Shown here: piece by piece, positions 14,801-22,746 of the stretch
Numbering within the stretch: position 1 is the stretch's first letter
Layout: every line of letters begins with the position of its first letter
Assembly (NCBI GenBank): GCA_025055455.1
Contig: JANWXD010000017.1
Span: 1-37,855 of the forward strand
Direction of reading: 5' to 3'
Length of the DNA: 37,855 nt
Origin: Bryobacteraceae bacterium
GTDB taxonomy: Bacteria > Acidobacteriota > Terriglobia > Bryobacterales > Bryobacteraceae
Notes under the pieces: model-generated
What the model was told of the DNA's origin: nothing
What the model saw: the letters and a program-made list of their open reading frames with translations, nothing else
Databases searched by the model: none
Translations under genes and position numbers: made by a program

Positions 14801-15628
14801 TGGAGCAAGGCGCTCGACTTCGTGCAGGGCGAGATGCAACTCAACGGGGGTTCGGAGGCGGTCGGCAACATCCCCGGGGACTTGGACCGGCGCAACCTGC
14901 GGAACAACCAGCGCTACAGCGACCATGACATCCGGCACCGTTGGGTAGCGGTGTGGGTTTACGAACTGCCCTTCGGACGAGGCAAGCGCTGGGGTCCCCG
15001 AAACGGTCTGTGGAATGCCCTCGCAGGCGGATGGAAGCTGAGCGGGACCTACTTGGCGCAGAGTGGAACCCCGAACAACATCGGCGGCGGCAACACGAAC
15101 TCCCTCAACGGCCGTCCCTTTCGGATCCCGGGCGCGCCGGCCCAGGTGCCCAAGGAGTTGCAGCGCTGGTACGACGGCCGGACGACCGTGACGCTCCCCA
15201 ATGGGCAGCGCATCACGCCGTGCGCCTTCTGCTTCCTCAAGTACAACCTCGGAGCATTCCGTGGGGCCACCACGACGGCCGCCAACGGGGCCACCATCCT
15301 CGACATGTTGTGGTGGGGAACGGCGGCCACCAACTACGGCGACATCACGGGGCCGGGACGGAGCAATTTGAACCTCAGCGTCGAGAAAGGCTTCAAGGTC
15401 AGGGAGCGCGTGGAGTTCCTGCTGTCCGCGGAGGCGACCAACGCGCTGAACAACGTGCAGTTCAAACCGCGGATGCGGAGCGTAAGCTTAGGGCCGCTTC
15501 AGCCAACGCGGGACGCTGCGCGCGGGCTAGAGGTCGGGATGCCGACCAACTCCAACTTTGGCACGATCGACGCCTCCAGCACCTTCGATGCCCGGCAAAT
15601 CGAGCTGCGCCTGAGGATCCGATTCTAG
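11849..15628 (+). CDS. Oar-like TonB-dependent outer-membrane receptor
   Basis: 1259 residues from the ATG at 11849, chosen over the longer frame because of a strong AGGAGGAG ribosome binding site 7 nt upstream and a signal peptide directly after it (hydrophobic stretch ATAVLVFLACAVGALWG). Residues about 30-115 form a carboxypeptidase-regulatory/Ig-like domain (GTIVGTVTDPTGAAVPEATV, then GAYAMPYLPFGTYAVEV). A plug region follows with DIQVDGISV and QVITKSGTNELRG, then a long beta-barrel ending in an aromatic residue (LRLRIRF). Such proteins are very abundant in Acidobacteria and are thought to import oligosaccharides or large ligands, or act in adhesion. No TonB box is obvious. The divergent regulator and the downstream glycoside hydrolase support a carbohydrate ligand. 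Confidence 0.93.
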   Translation: MGNCKKPRGATAVLVFLACAVGALWGQVRSGTIVGTVTDPTGAAVPEATVIILDVAKNLRYETKTNEVGAYAMPYLPFGTYAVEVRKAGFRTATLTGVELGTATTVRADVALEVGAVEAAITVAAPALGLQTDTATVQTAVAETVIQSVPNIQNNPLHYVLLLPQVQTHSRFSDSTSTYGFGIGAEGRRSFSAFSVNAGDTYSNDIQVDGISVLGHGWNEATVLPNPEGIQEVRLQANNYSAEYGRGQSIVQVITKSGTNELRGSAFYRVRNEILNANTFYRNMLGAQNPLSQRPPFKSHVFGGAAGGPVFLPGLYNGKDRTFVFASFERLHFDRAVDYIRTVPTEAERRGDFSRSVANVGGTPAPLQLFDPLAVRFEGGRYVRTPFANSVIPPNRLDPAGSFLVNSYPKPNMDPLEPRFLLNNYSARFPQAFRRNNFNGRFDHRAGSHNLYLTGGFSFGDISTESGWGPQNPFYSQPEFVGRVNQDRNPYVSFGDTIVISPTLVVDARLGLNRVDTRNIAGMGPPTLYNEMRVPAAIQALAVPFGGIPHVSDGINYWSPLSQVAYLWKIEKQTNWVTNVNVTKLFGRWTFKFGGEYRNSLANFTDNAFPFAVRTSPNFTRATVSATGDPSEALTADRSGHGGASLLLGYGDIFIQPGFALQPALSAKYWALYSQNDWRVSSKLTLNLGVRFDQQPGPTERYNRLMPVSLSQKNTWGAPGKWLFPGTAGLTRNYWENNSFDLQPRLGMAYRIHSNLVFRAGYGLSMIPSNTGFNAGPGHYNMTAFAPSTSPAPYGDAPSGVPIGKFYDPLVNRIVAPIGANPDAPQLYGTGYMTFVRDDYKTGRLQQWNAALETTLFRKYQISATYNGLRGYRLPYSRLPLNNRQLMPDSVHQMFRQQWIARNGASDPRNDQVPNPYQPATGPLNAFSAPWNARTVNHELIYMPYPLLGGYAQVAPIGWNNYHGLTLAVSRQFSDGLLLSTHYTWSKALDFVQGEMQLNGGSEAVGNIPGDLDRRNLRNNQRYSDHDIRHRWVAVWVYELPFGRGKRWGPRNGLWNALAGGWKLSGTYLAQSGTPNNIGGGNTNSLNGRPFRIPGAPAQVPKELQRWYDGRTTVTLPNGQRITPCAFCFLKYNLGAFRGATTTAANGATILDMLWWGTAATNYGDITGPGRSNLNLSVEKGFKVRERVEFLLSAEATNALNNVQFKPRMRSVSLGPLQPTRDAARGLEVGMPTNSNFGTIDASSTFDARQIELRLRIRF

Positions 15629-15648
15629 AATTGGATCGCAGCGCGCCA

Positions 15649-15697
15649 GGCGCCCGCTGTGGCGAGCGACTGCGGTGCGTCGTCCATAGCGGGCGCC
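15649..15697 (+). repeat. Perfect 10-bp inverted repeat after the receptor gene
   Basis: GGCGCCCGCT at 15649-15658 and its exact complement AGCGGGCGCC at 15688-15697 enclose a 29-nt loop, starting 20 nt after the receptor stop codon. It would form a stable RNA stem and may end or protect the receptor mRNA. No T-run follows, so it is not a standard intrinsic terminator. Confidence 0.6.
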
Positions 15698-15855
15698 GGG
15701 CCGTGCGCGAACCCGTAAGGCGGTCGCCCGCGACAGGGGATCCCCGGGCGAGCTGTAGGGTCCCCCCATCGAGGCGCGGCCGGGAGCGTGCAGGTGAGTG
15801 AACGGCGAGCGTTGCGCGTGACACCCAGGCCGGGTCGTCGTCCGCGTGAGACCCG

Positions 15856-17310
15856 ATGCCGATGACCCGAAGGTTCGCACTGCAGTTGATGAGCGGGGCT
15901 GCGGCCGTCGCAACTCGGAAGGGGGATTGGTCGGTAGCCACGGTGGGACAGCGGCCAACGGGGCCGCTGCCTGTCGTGTTGCGACCCGGATGGTCGTGTT
16001 TCCCCGTCCGCCCGGGCCCCGACGGCAGAGTGACGCTCCGCTGGCAGCAGGGGGTGGCGGGTCCCGCACGTCTGCGTCTCACGGTGGCGTTCGACGCTCG
16101 GGAGAATGCACGCCTGCTAGTTCGAGAGTCTTCCCGCGGAGACGTCCTCGGTGAGTTCGACATTCGATTCGCATACCCGTTCCAGCCGTTCGATCTCGAG
16201 TTAACCGAAAGGCAGGCCGAAGCAGCGGCCGAGCAAGGCGTGACGCTGGAACTGGTCGAAGGCTTCGGCCCCCTGTGGTTTTTTTCCGGGGCGCCGTCGG
16301 AAGTCGGCGGCTCCCTACTGCCGCACCTCCGGCGGAACGTCTATCCCTCGGAGAGCTGTTTTACGGAGGCGATCCGGTCGTTGGCGGCTGCGCAACCTTT
16401 CGGCTGGATGGAAGGCTGCGTGATGGACGGCTTGCACCAGCGCGCACGGCTGTTACGGTCGCAAACCGACCGGATCGCTCTCGAGCGCCACATCCAGGCT
16501 TACTTCGACCATCGGGACACCCCGCGGTATGTCCCCCACACGGACGCACCCGTGCGCCACGGAAGCGAAGGTTTGTTGCCGTTCGCCGTGCTGGCCCAAT
16601 ACGATCGCTCGCACCCGTCCTTTCAAGGGATGCTCGAGTTTTGCCAAACCGCGGCGGTGAGCGGGGTGATTCGGGACGGGCAGGTGACGACGGCGGAAGG
16701 CTGCTACACCTTAGCCTATCCGCTGGCGGTCCTCGGTGTGGTCCGAGACGATCACCGACTTCGCGACCTGGCGGTCGGGCAGCTTCTGCACCGGATCGAG
16801 CGTCTGGTCGGTCGCGGCGTGCTGTATCTTCGCGCCGCCGACACAGGCGCGCGCACGTTCCCGAACTGGGCTCGGGGGTTGGCGTGGTTCGCCCTAGGGA
16901 TCATCCGTACGGTGGACGCGCTGCCCGCCGAGGAGGTTCCGCCCCCCGTGATCGAGGCTTTTCGGTGGTGCGCCGAGCTAGCGCTGAAGTGGCAACATCC
17001 GACGGGCCTGTGGAGCTGCTTCATCGACCAGCCCGAGACGGGGATCGAGGCCTCCGGGTCCGCCGGCATTGCAGCGGCCTTAACGGTCGGCGCCCGTCTG
17101 CTGCCGGATCCGGCGCGTGCTCTGCGCGCGGCGCGTGCCGCGCACGGCGCGCTCTTGTCCCGGCACTTGGTTCCGGGCGGATTCTTGGGGACCGTGTCGC
17201 AAGCCAACCGGGACGGCGAGCGGCTCCAGCGCAGCGGATACCGGGTCATTGGCCATTTCGGCGCCGGCCTGCTGGCGCAGCTGGACGCCGCCCTAAGAGT
17301 GTCCGCCTGA
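15856..17310 (+). CDS. GH88/GH105-like unsaturated glucuronyl/rhamnogalacturonyl hydrolase
   Basis: 484 residues. Residues 1-20 start MPMTRRFALQLMSGAAA, a short export signal with twin arginines. A beta-rich segment of about 150 residues precedes an alpha/alpha-barrel (about 165-480). Barrel features typical of GH88/GH105 are GWMEGCVMDGL (about 183), HGSEGLLPFAVLAQYD (about 235), FPNWARGLAWFALG (about 335), GLWSCFIDQPETGIEASGSA (about 384) and GGFLGTVSQ. These enzymes hydrate and cleave the unsaturated uronic acid left by polysaccharide lyases. The beta-rich N-terminal region is longer than in minimal GH105 enzymes and may bind substrate. The gene follows the receptor by 227 nt and is likely part of the same carbohydrate function. 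Family assignment is by motif only; no catalytic Asp was proven. Confidence 0.7.
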   Translation: MPMTRRFALQLMSGAAAVATRKGDWSVATVGQRPTGPLPVVLRPGWSCFPVRPGPDGRVTLRWQQGVAGPARLRLTVAFDARENARLLVRESSRGDVLGEFDIRFAYPFQPFDLELTERQAEAAAEQGVTLELVEGFGPLWFFSGAPSEVGGSLLPHLRRNVYPSESCFTEAIRSLAAAQPFGWMEGCVMDGLHQRARLLRSQTDRIALERHIQAYFDHRDTPRYVPHTDAPVRHGSEGLLPFAVLAQYDRSHPSFQGMLEFCQTAAVSGVIRDGQVTTAEGCYTLAYPLAVLGVVRDDHRLRDLAVGQLLHRIERLVGRGVLYLRAADTGARTFPNWARGLAWFALGIIRTVDALPAEEVPPPVIEAFRWCAELALKWQHPTGLWSCFIDQPETGIEASGSAGIAAALTVGARLLPDPARALRAARAAHGALLSRHLVPGGFLGTVSQANRDGERLQRSGYRVIGHFGAGLLAQLDAALRVSA

Positions 17311-17345
17311 GCATGCCGTGTGGCCAACCGGATATGACCCGGCCC

Positions 17346-17682
17346 TCACGGGCGCAATGGGGAAGTTCGCTCTTTCAAGGCGGTGATGCGCCGATCGTGG
17401 TCTGCGAGCAATTGCTCGATGCGCTCCAAGCGGCGCTCGAGGGCGTCCAGACGCCTCAGCACGAGATCTTTCAAACTCGTCAATGCGCCGGGTCACATCT
17501 TCGAATCGACGAGTGACGTCGTCGAAGCGCCGATTGACATCGTCGATACGCCGGTTGACGTCGTCGATGCGCCTGTTGTGGGCCCAGTAGGTCAGCACAA
17601 AGGCAATGACGATGGGCAGTGCCACTTGAAAGAAGGGCTGCTGCCACCACAGGGCGGCATATTGCTTCAATACCATACGCAT
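17346..17682 (-). pseudogene. Frameshifted small membrane protein with coiled-coil heptads
   Basis: The start MRMVLKQYAALWW (ATG at 17682, alternative 17676) is followed by one transmembrane helix (about 16-34) and five near-identical seven-residue units of the type RRIDDVN (residues 37-69). After IDE the open frame continues as proline- and arginine-rich nonsense. Dropping one base in the A-run at 17473-17475 (TTT to TT on the coding strand) restores a perfect coiled coil, LKDLVLRRLDALERRLERIE and more, ending at a stop at 17346. The restored protein would have 111 residues. So it is either a recently broken gene, a programmed slip, or a sequencing error. Function unknown: a membrane-anchored coiled coil. 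It converges on the GH88/105 gene with 35 nt between stops. Confidence 0.75.
17476..17574 (-). repeat. Tandem 21-bp coding repeats
   Basis: Five in-frame copies of a 21-bp unit encode RR(I/F)(D/E)DV(N/T). Nucleotide identity between units is high enough for slippage or recombination to change copy number. The frameshift of the host gene lies directly at the end of the last unit. Confidence 0.8.
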
Positions 17683-17836
17683 AACGATTTCGATTCCAGG
17701 CTGGGGCACCTCGGAATGGGTTAACGGAGTCGTCTCCAAACAGGAACACGGTCCTTTTGCTGCCCGCGGCGGCAGGCTAGGGCGAGGGCCTCGGATGGGA
17801 AGAACGCCGCCGGCCGCTGAGGTCAACCGCCAGGAC

Positions 17837-18349
17837 TTAGCCGGTCAGGGCGCGTGCTGCGGCCAGCGCCGCCTCGTAATTGGGGTGGTCGCCGACCTCT
17901 TTGACGTACTCCACGTGGCGGATGGTGTTGTCCTTGTCCAAGACGAAGATGGCCCGGCACTCGATGCGCAGCTCCTTGATGAGCGTGCCATAGTTGGTGC
18001 CAAAGGAGGCCGAGCGGTGGTCGGAAAGCATCTTGATGCGATCCACGCCGAAAGCGCCGCACCAGCGCTTCTGGGCGAAGGGTAGATCCATGCTGATGGT
18101 GTAGATCTCCACGCCGGGCAACTTCGCCGCCTCCTCGTTGAACCGTTTGGTCTGGGCGTCACAAACCGGCGTGTCCAGCGAAGGCACCACGCTGAAGATG
18201 CGCACCGAATTGCCCGTCTTCGCCAAATTGACGGGACTGAGCGTAAGGTCGACCACCTCGAAATCCGGCGCCTTGTCGCCAGGTTTGAGTTCCGGTCCGA
18301 TCAGTGTCAGGGGGTTTCCTTTGAGCGTTGTGGCTCCCGGTCTTTCCAT
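17837..18349 (-). CDS. tpx: Thiol peroxidase (atypical 2-Cys peroxiredoxin)
   Basis: 170 residues, standard Tpx length. The peroxidatic cysteine is Cys63 in VVPSLDTPVCDAQTKRFNEE and the resolving cysteine is Cys97 in FAQKRWCGAFG; their spacing of 34 equals that of E. coli Tpx. The enzyme reduces hydrogen and alkyl peroxides in the cytoplasm with thioredoxin as donor. The ATG at 18349 has GGAGG 5-6 nt upstream. It follows the YyaL-like gene on the same strand with 46 nt between, and that neighbour also has a thioredoxin-fold domain, so a shared redox role is possible. Confidence 0.96.
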   Translation of the reverse strand: MERPGATTLKGNPLTLIGPELKPGDKAPDFEVVDLTLSPVNLAKTGNSVRIFSVVPSLDTPVCDAQTKRFNEEAAKLPGVEIYTISMDLPFAQKRWCGAFGVDRIKMLSDHRSASFGTNYGTLIKELRIECRAIFVLDKDNTIRHVEYVKEVGDHPNYEAALAAARALTG

Positions 18350-18395
18350 TCTGCCTCCTGTCGTCGAGAAACCCGCGATGTGGCGTCAAAAGGAT

Positions 18396-20501
18396 TTATT
18401 CTAGCAGCCTGGCCAGTTCGTCCGGCTCGGTGACGGGCGCGCGGCAGACGAAGTTTTCGCAGACGTAAGCGGTGGGTTTGCCCTGCCGGGCGCGCATGGC
18501 GGCGATAGCGGGCTGCCACTGCGCCAGCCGGGGCTGGGACTCTTCGCCCGCCAACAGGACTACCTTGTAGGGCAGAAAGCGCTGCTCGACGACGCGGAGC
18601 AGGGCCTGGGTGCGGGTATCGTCGCGCGGTCCTGCAATCACGACCTGCCTCGGAGTGGCGAGGAGCCAGCCCAGCGCCACCAGCATCTGCGGCACGCCGG
18701 AGGGCGCCAACCGCATCCGGGAGGCGAAGGCCTCGAGGGTCCGTTCGGCCGACTGGCGCAAGTCCGCACGGTCCGTGATCGCGGCCAGACGCAACAGGTT
18801 GAGCGCTGCAATGGAGTTTCCCGACGGTTCGGCGCCGTCATAATCGTCCTTCATGCGAAGCACCAGGCTCGAGTCGCCCTCCGCCGTGCTGAAGAAGGCT
18901 CCGTGGCGGCGGTCCTCGAAAAGTTCCCGCATACGCTCGGTGAGCTCCAAGGCCTGCTCTAGGTACCGGACGTCGAAGCAAGCCTCATACAGGTCCAGTA
19001 GGGCCTGGGCGAAAAACGCGTAGTCGTCGAGGAAGGCGGGGATCGCGGCCTCGCCTTCTCGATACCGCCGCAAAAGCGTGCCGGCGCGGGAATCGTACAT
19101 GCGGGTCAGAACAAATTCCGCCGCGCGCCGGGCCGCTTCGAGGTAACGGGTTTGTCCGAGAATCCGCGCGGCCACCGCAAAAGCCGAAATCATCAAGCCG
19201 TTCCAGGAGGTCAGGACCTTGTCGTCCCGGTGGGGACGGGGCCGCAGGTTGCGCGCGGCGAGCAACGCCGCCTTGGCTTGCTCGAGCGCCGCCGCCATCG
19301 CCTCTGCGCTCCGCCCGAAGCGATGGGCGGTTTCCTCGATGCTGCGCGCTTCGTACAAGATGTTTTTCCCCGTGAATTCGCCGTGGGGATCGTGGGCGAC
19401 GTTGCCGTCTTCCTCGACGCCGTAGCGGTAGGCGAACCACTCGGCCGCCGGCCGGCCCAACACGGCTTCGATCTCATCGCGACGCCAGACGTAGAAAGCA
19501 CCCTCGCCTTTGACCTCGGGTTGCGACGGGTCGATGACGCTGTCGGCATCCTCGGCGGAATAGAACCCGCCTTCGGGATCCGTCATGTCGCGCAAGACGT
19601 AGTCGAGAACCTCGCGGGCCACGCGGGCCAGCACGGGCCGGCCCGTGATCTGGAACGCTTCCAGGTACGACACCGCAAGCTGCGCCTGATCGTAGAGCAT
19701 CTTCTCGAAATGCGGCACAAACCAGCGTTCGTCCACGGAATAGCGGTGGAAACCGCCGCCCAGGTGGTCGTAGATGCCGCCGCGCGCCATGGCTTCGAGC
19801 GTCGCCAGCGTCATCTCCAGCGCTTCGGGATTTCGCGTGCGCGCATATTCCCGCAGCAGGAAATTGAGGGCCGCGGGTCGGGGAAACTTGGGCGCCTCGC
19901 CGAAGCCGCCGTAGCGGGAGTCGAAGCTGCGGCGGAAGGCGAAAAAGCCGCTTTCGAGCAGGGAGGCGTCGAGCCGCGCCGGCTCGGGGACGATCTCGAC
20001 ATAGCGCCGGAGCTCCTGGAGCAACTGCTCGCCGGAGTGGACCACCCGTTCGCGGTCCGAGATCCACGCTTCGGCCAGACGTTCCAGAATGTAGCGGAAC
20101 CCCGGCCGGCCCCAGCGGTTGTCGGGAGGGAAGTAGGTGCCGCCGAAGAACGGTTTGAGATCCGGGGTCAGAAACACGGACATCGGCCAGCCGCCGCTGC
20201 CCGTCACCGCTTGCACGAAGGTCATGTAGATGCGATCCACGTCGGGCCGCTCCTCGCGGTCAACTTTTACGGGGACGAAATAGCGGTTCAGCAGCGCAGC
20301 GATCTCCTCGTTTTGGAAGGACTCGCGCTCCATGACGTGGCACCAGTGGCAGGTGGAGTAGCCGACCGACAGAAAGATGGGCTTGTCCTCCCGCCGCGCC
20401 TTCTCGAAGGCTTCCTCCCCCCACGGGAACCAGTCCACGGGATTGTGAGCGTGCTGGAGAAGATAGGGACTCTTTTCGTGCACCAAACGGTTCGTGGGCA
20501 T
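18396..20501 (-). CDS. yyaL: YyaL/DUF255 thioredoxin-fold and six-hairpin protein
   Basis: 701 residues from the ATG at 20501; a TTG at 20513, overlapping the upstream stop as TTGA, would add four residues. The N-terminal thioredoxin-like DUF255 domain has [20 protein letters not shown] and the redox-type motif CHWC (Cys51-Cys54). The rest is an alpha/alpha six-hairpin glycosidase-like fold, with EDADSV and [13 protein letters not shown] typical of the family (human relative SPATA20). Biochemical role is unknown in bacteria. The family is widespread and well conserved. The gene is next to or overlaps the DapA-like gene, so the two are probably co-transcribed. Confidence 0.93.
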   Translation of the reverse strand: MPTNRLVHEKSPYLLQHAHNPVDWFPWGEEAFEKARREDKPIFLSVGYSTCHWCHVMERESFQNEEIAALLNRYFVPVKVDREERPDVDRIYMTFVQAVTGSGGWPMSVFLTPDLKPFFGGTYFPPDNRWGRPGFRYILERLAEAWISDRERVVHSGEQLLQELRRYVEIVPEPARLDASLLESGFFAFRRSFDSRYGGFGEAPKFPRPAALNFLLREYARTRNPEALEMTLATLEAMARGGIYDHLGGGFHRYSVDERWFVPHFEKMLYDQAQLAVSYLEAFQITGRPVLARVAREVLDYVLRDMTDPEGGFYSAEDADSVIDPSQPEVKGEGAFYVWRRDEIEAVLGRPAAEWFAYRYGVEEDGNVAHDPHGEFTGKNILYEARSIEETAHRFGRSAEAMAAALEQAKAALLAARNLRPRPHRDDKVLTSWNGLMISAFAVAARILGQTRYLEAARRAAEFVLTRMYDSRAGTLLRRYREGEAAIPAFLDDYAFFAQALLDLYEACFDVRYLEQALELTERMRELFEDRRHGAFFSTAEGDSSLVLRMKDDYDGAEPSGNSIAALNLLRLAAITDRADLRQSAERTLEAFASRMRLAPSGVPQMLVALGWLLATPRQVVIAGPRDDTRTQALLRVVEQRFLPYKVVLLAGEESQPRLAQWQPAIAAMRARQGKPTAYVCENFVCRAPVTEPDELARLLE

Positions 20502-20509
20502 CGGACGGT

Positions 20510-21448
20510 TCAATCGCCCCGGGCGGCGGAAGCCGCCGGTTCGGGGAGATAGTGCTCCTCTCTGAGTTTCTCCAAGACTTCACTGAGACGGGCGCGAGCT
20601 TCTGCGGACACGGGCCCGACGGGCCGGCGGCAGCGTCCCGCGGGCAGACCCGCCAAATTCATCGCCTCTTTCACGATGGCGGGGAACGTGCCCAACGCAA
20701 AGGCGCGGCGCAGTGGTTCCACTAACGCTTGCAGCCGTTCGGCTTCCGCCAGCCGGCCCGCCTCGAAGGCGTTGTAGAGATCCACGAAGGCGCGGGGGGC
20801 CACATTGGCGCAAGCCGTGACGGCCCCGATCGCGCCGCGCTGAAGCGCGGGCAAGATCAGGTGATCCCGTCCGATGAACACGACCAGGCCAGCGCGCCGC
20901 CACTCGGGAATCAGTTCGAGTTTGCCGCTGGAGTCTTTCAGTCCCAGAAAGTTTGGCTGCCGGCGCGCGACTTCGCTGAGGATCTCCGGCGTCAGCTCGA
21001 CGCCCGTGCGCTCGGGAATGTTGTACGCCAGCACCGCAAGGCGTACGCTGCGGCAGACTTCCAGGTAATGCTCCACGAGTTCCGCGGCGGAAGGTTTGAC
21101 GTAGTACGGCGTAATGACCACGGCGTAATCCACGCCTTCGGCCTCGGCGCGCTGGGCCAGCCGCACCGTTTCCCGCGTCGTGACCGCTCCGACGTTGGCG
21201 TAGACGGGGATGCGGCGCGCCGTGGTCTGCACCACGAAGCGCATGGCTACGGTGCGCTCTTCTTCCGTGAGCGCGAAAAATTCTCCCTGTCCGCCGGCGA
21301 CGAACAGTCCGTGCACGCCGCTGGCGATGAGGTGCTCGATGAGGGTCTGCCAGGCGCCGTAGTCCACCGCTTCGTCCTCGCGGAACGGCGTGACGATGGC
21401 GGGCACGATTCCGCGCATGGCCGCCGGGACCGGCATGGGTGTTCTCAT
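20510..21448 (-). CDS. DapA-family (dihydrodipicolinate synthase/N-acetylneuraminate lyase) aldolase
   Basis: 312 residues, starting [20 protein letters not shown] at 21448; the open frame upstream lacks family similarity. TIM-barrel class I aldolase: Schiff-base lysine Lys171 in LGLKDSSG and the catalytic tyrosine Tyr142 in YNIPERTG. The usual GTTGE pyruvate-binding loop reads GGQGEF here (residues 52-57), so the two threonines are replaced. That argues against lysine biosynthesis (DapA proper) and for another 2-keto acid aldolase or dehydratase of the superfamily, for example on sugar acids. The substrate cannot be assigned. Confidence 0.85.
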   Translation of the reverse strand: MRTPMPVPAAMRGIVPAIVTPFREDEAVDYGAWQTLIEHLIASGVHGLFVAGGQGEFFALTEEERTVAMRFVVQTTARRIPVYANVGAVTTRETVRLAQRAEAEGVDYAVVITPYYVKPSAAELVEHYLEVCRSVRLAVLAYNIPERTGVELTPEILSEVARRQPNFLGLKDSSGKLELIPEWRRAGLVVFIGRDHLILPALQRGAIGAVTACANVAPRAFVDLYNAFEAGRLAEAERLQALVEPLRRAFALGTFPAIVKEAMNLAGLPAGRCRRPVGPVSAEARARLSEVLEKLREEHYLPEPAASAARGD

Positions 21449-21731
21449 TGTAACCCTTTCCCCGCACCGCAGCGTGGAGTAGGGCCCGCATCCTCGAGGG
21501 GCCTTTGCACCTGGTTGGCCGCCTTGCCAGGTGGATTTCGCGGCGGTCGCCCAAAATCGCCGACGGAGCAGATGCCGCATCTTAGAGGCGGCAAGGGAAG
21601 CGCAGCGTTCGCCGCGGTGGTCCACGACAAAGCCCAGGGATCGCGGCGCAAGCTCCCTTCGGAAGCGGAACCCTGGACGGGGACGTCGAGGGGCGCCGCA
21701 AGTTGGGCGACAATCGGAAGAGGCCGCGAGG
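21449..21731. other. Divergent intergenic region
   Basis: 283 nt between the starts of the DapA-like and YceI-like genes. No gene, repeat or clear promoter is recognised. The open frames in it are arginine-rich and resemble no family known to me. Confidence 0.5.
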
Positions 21732-22322
21732 ATGCGATTCTGGCTTGCTTGGATGGCGTCCCTGTGTCTGGCGGCCGAGACAGTAGCGTACCTCATCGAG
21801 CCCGGTCGAGGGGACCGGTTTGCCTTGAAGGTCGAAAAGACCGGCTTGATGAGCGGCAAGAAGCACCTGTTTCTTTTTGAGCGCTGTCGAGGGCGGCTCC
21901 ACTACGATGCTGCTGCGCCGGAGCGATCCTCGGGCGAGCTGGTCGTCGAGTCGGCCAGTATCGCATGCAAGGACACTTGGGTGAAGCCGAAGGAGTTGGT
22001 CAAGATCCAACGGGCGGCGGTTGAAGACATGCTGGCAGCGCAACTCTATCCCGAAGTGATCTTCCGCTCTACCGGCGCGATGAGGAAGCCCGAAGGCGGC
22101 TGCGAGGTGCGGGGGAACCTGACGATTCGGGACCGGACCATGCCGGTCGCAGTCGCCGTTTTCCCGGAAACCGGACGAGGAGGCGAGTTGCGGTTCCGCG
22201 GTCACGCGGTTGTCCGACTCCGGGATTACGGTTTGAAGCCGCCCTCGACTCTGCTCGGCGCCATCGGCACCAAGAACGAGGTGCGCCTGGGGTTCGTCGT
22301 CACGGCGCGGCCGCAGCGGTGA
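21732..22322 (+). CDS. YceI-family exported lipid-binding-like protein
   Basis: 196 residues from the ATG at 21732, with a short signal peptide (MRFWLAWMASLCLAAE). The YceI pattern is visible: YLIEPGRGDRFALKVEKTG at the start, a central helix, and strands VEDMLAAQLYPEVIFRST, VRGNLTIRDRTMPVAV, then DYGLKPPSTLLGAIGTKNEVRL. YceI proteins are periplasmic beta-barrels that bind polyisoprenoid-like lipids. The histidine common in the first strand (KHxG) is replaced here. It is followed 53 nt later by the amphi-Trp gene. Confidence 0.8.
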   Translation: MRFWLAWMASLCLAAETVAYLIEPGRGDRFALKVEKTGLMSGKKHLFLFERCRGRLHYDAAAPERSSGELVVESASIACKDTWVKPKELVKIQRAAVEDMLAAQLYPEVIFRSTGAMRKPEGGCEVRGNLTIRDRTMPVAVAVFPETGRGGELRFRGHAVVRLRDYGLKPPSTLLGAIGTKNEVRLGFVVTARPQR

Positions 22323-22375
22323 GTTCGGGAACCCCTCTTGCGGCGACCCGATGATAGTTTCGAGGAGGTTTCGAC

Positions 22376-22636
22376 GTGGCCATGCGCAAGAAAGCTTCCA
22401 AGCGCGACGTGGAAAAAGACTATCCCGCGCGGCAGTTCGTCGCCAAGCTGCGCCGTTTGGCGGACGCCATCGAGCAAGGCAAGCGCTTCCGGATCCAAGT
22501 GGCGGGCGAGCGGGTCACCGTTCCGGCTGGGGCTGTGATCAACATCGAGCACGAGCGAGGCAGCCGAGAGGAAGAGCTCGAGTTCCAGCTCAAGTGGCCG
22601 CTGCGGTCCGGCGCCGTCAAAAACTACCGGCGGTGA
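22376..22636 (+). CDS. Amphi-Trp domain protein
   Basis: 86 residues. The GTG start at 22376 is supported by GAGGAGG at 22362-22368, 7 nt upstream; an ATG two codons later is too far from it. The amphi-Trp pattern is visible as FVAKLRRLADAIEQGKRFRI, then VAGERVTVPAGAVINIEHER and ELEFQLKWP near the C-terminus, a short alpha-beta domain with a conserved Trp. Molecular role unknown; it occurs widely in archaea and bacteria as a small single-domain protein. Confidence 0.85.
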   Translation: MAMRKKASKRDVEKDYPARQFVAKLRRLADAIEQGKRFRIQVAGERVTVPAGAVINIEHERGSREEELEFQLKWPLRSGAVKNYRR

Positions 22637-22746
22637 GCCCGCAGATTGGGCCCTTCGGTATTCACCGGGGCTCGGAGCGGCTGGCTGGCGGCGCCTGTTC
22701 CGGCGTGTCCGAATTTCTCAAGAGCGGTCGGAGGTTCAGGGCGAAG

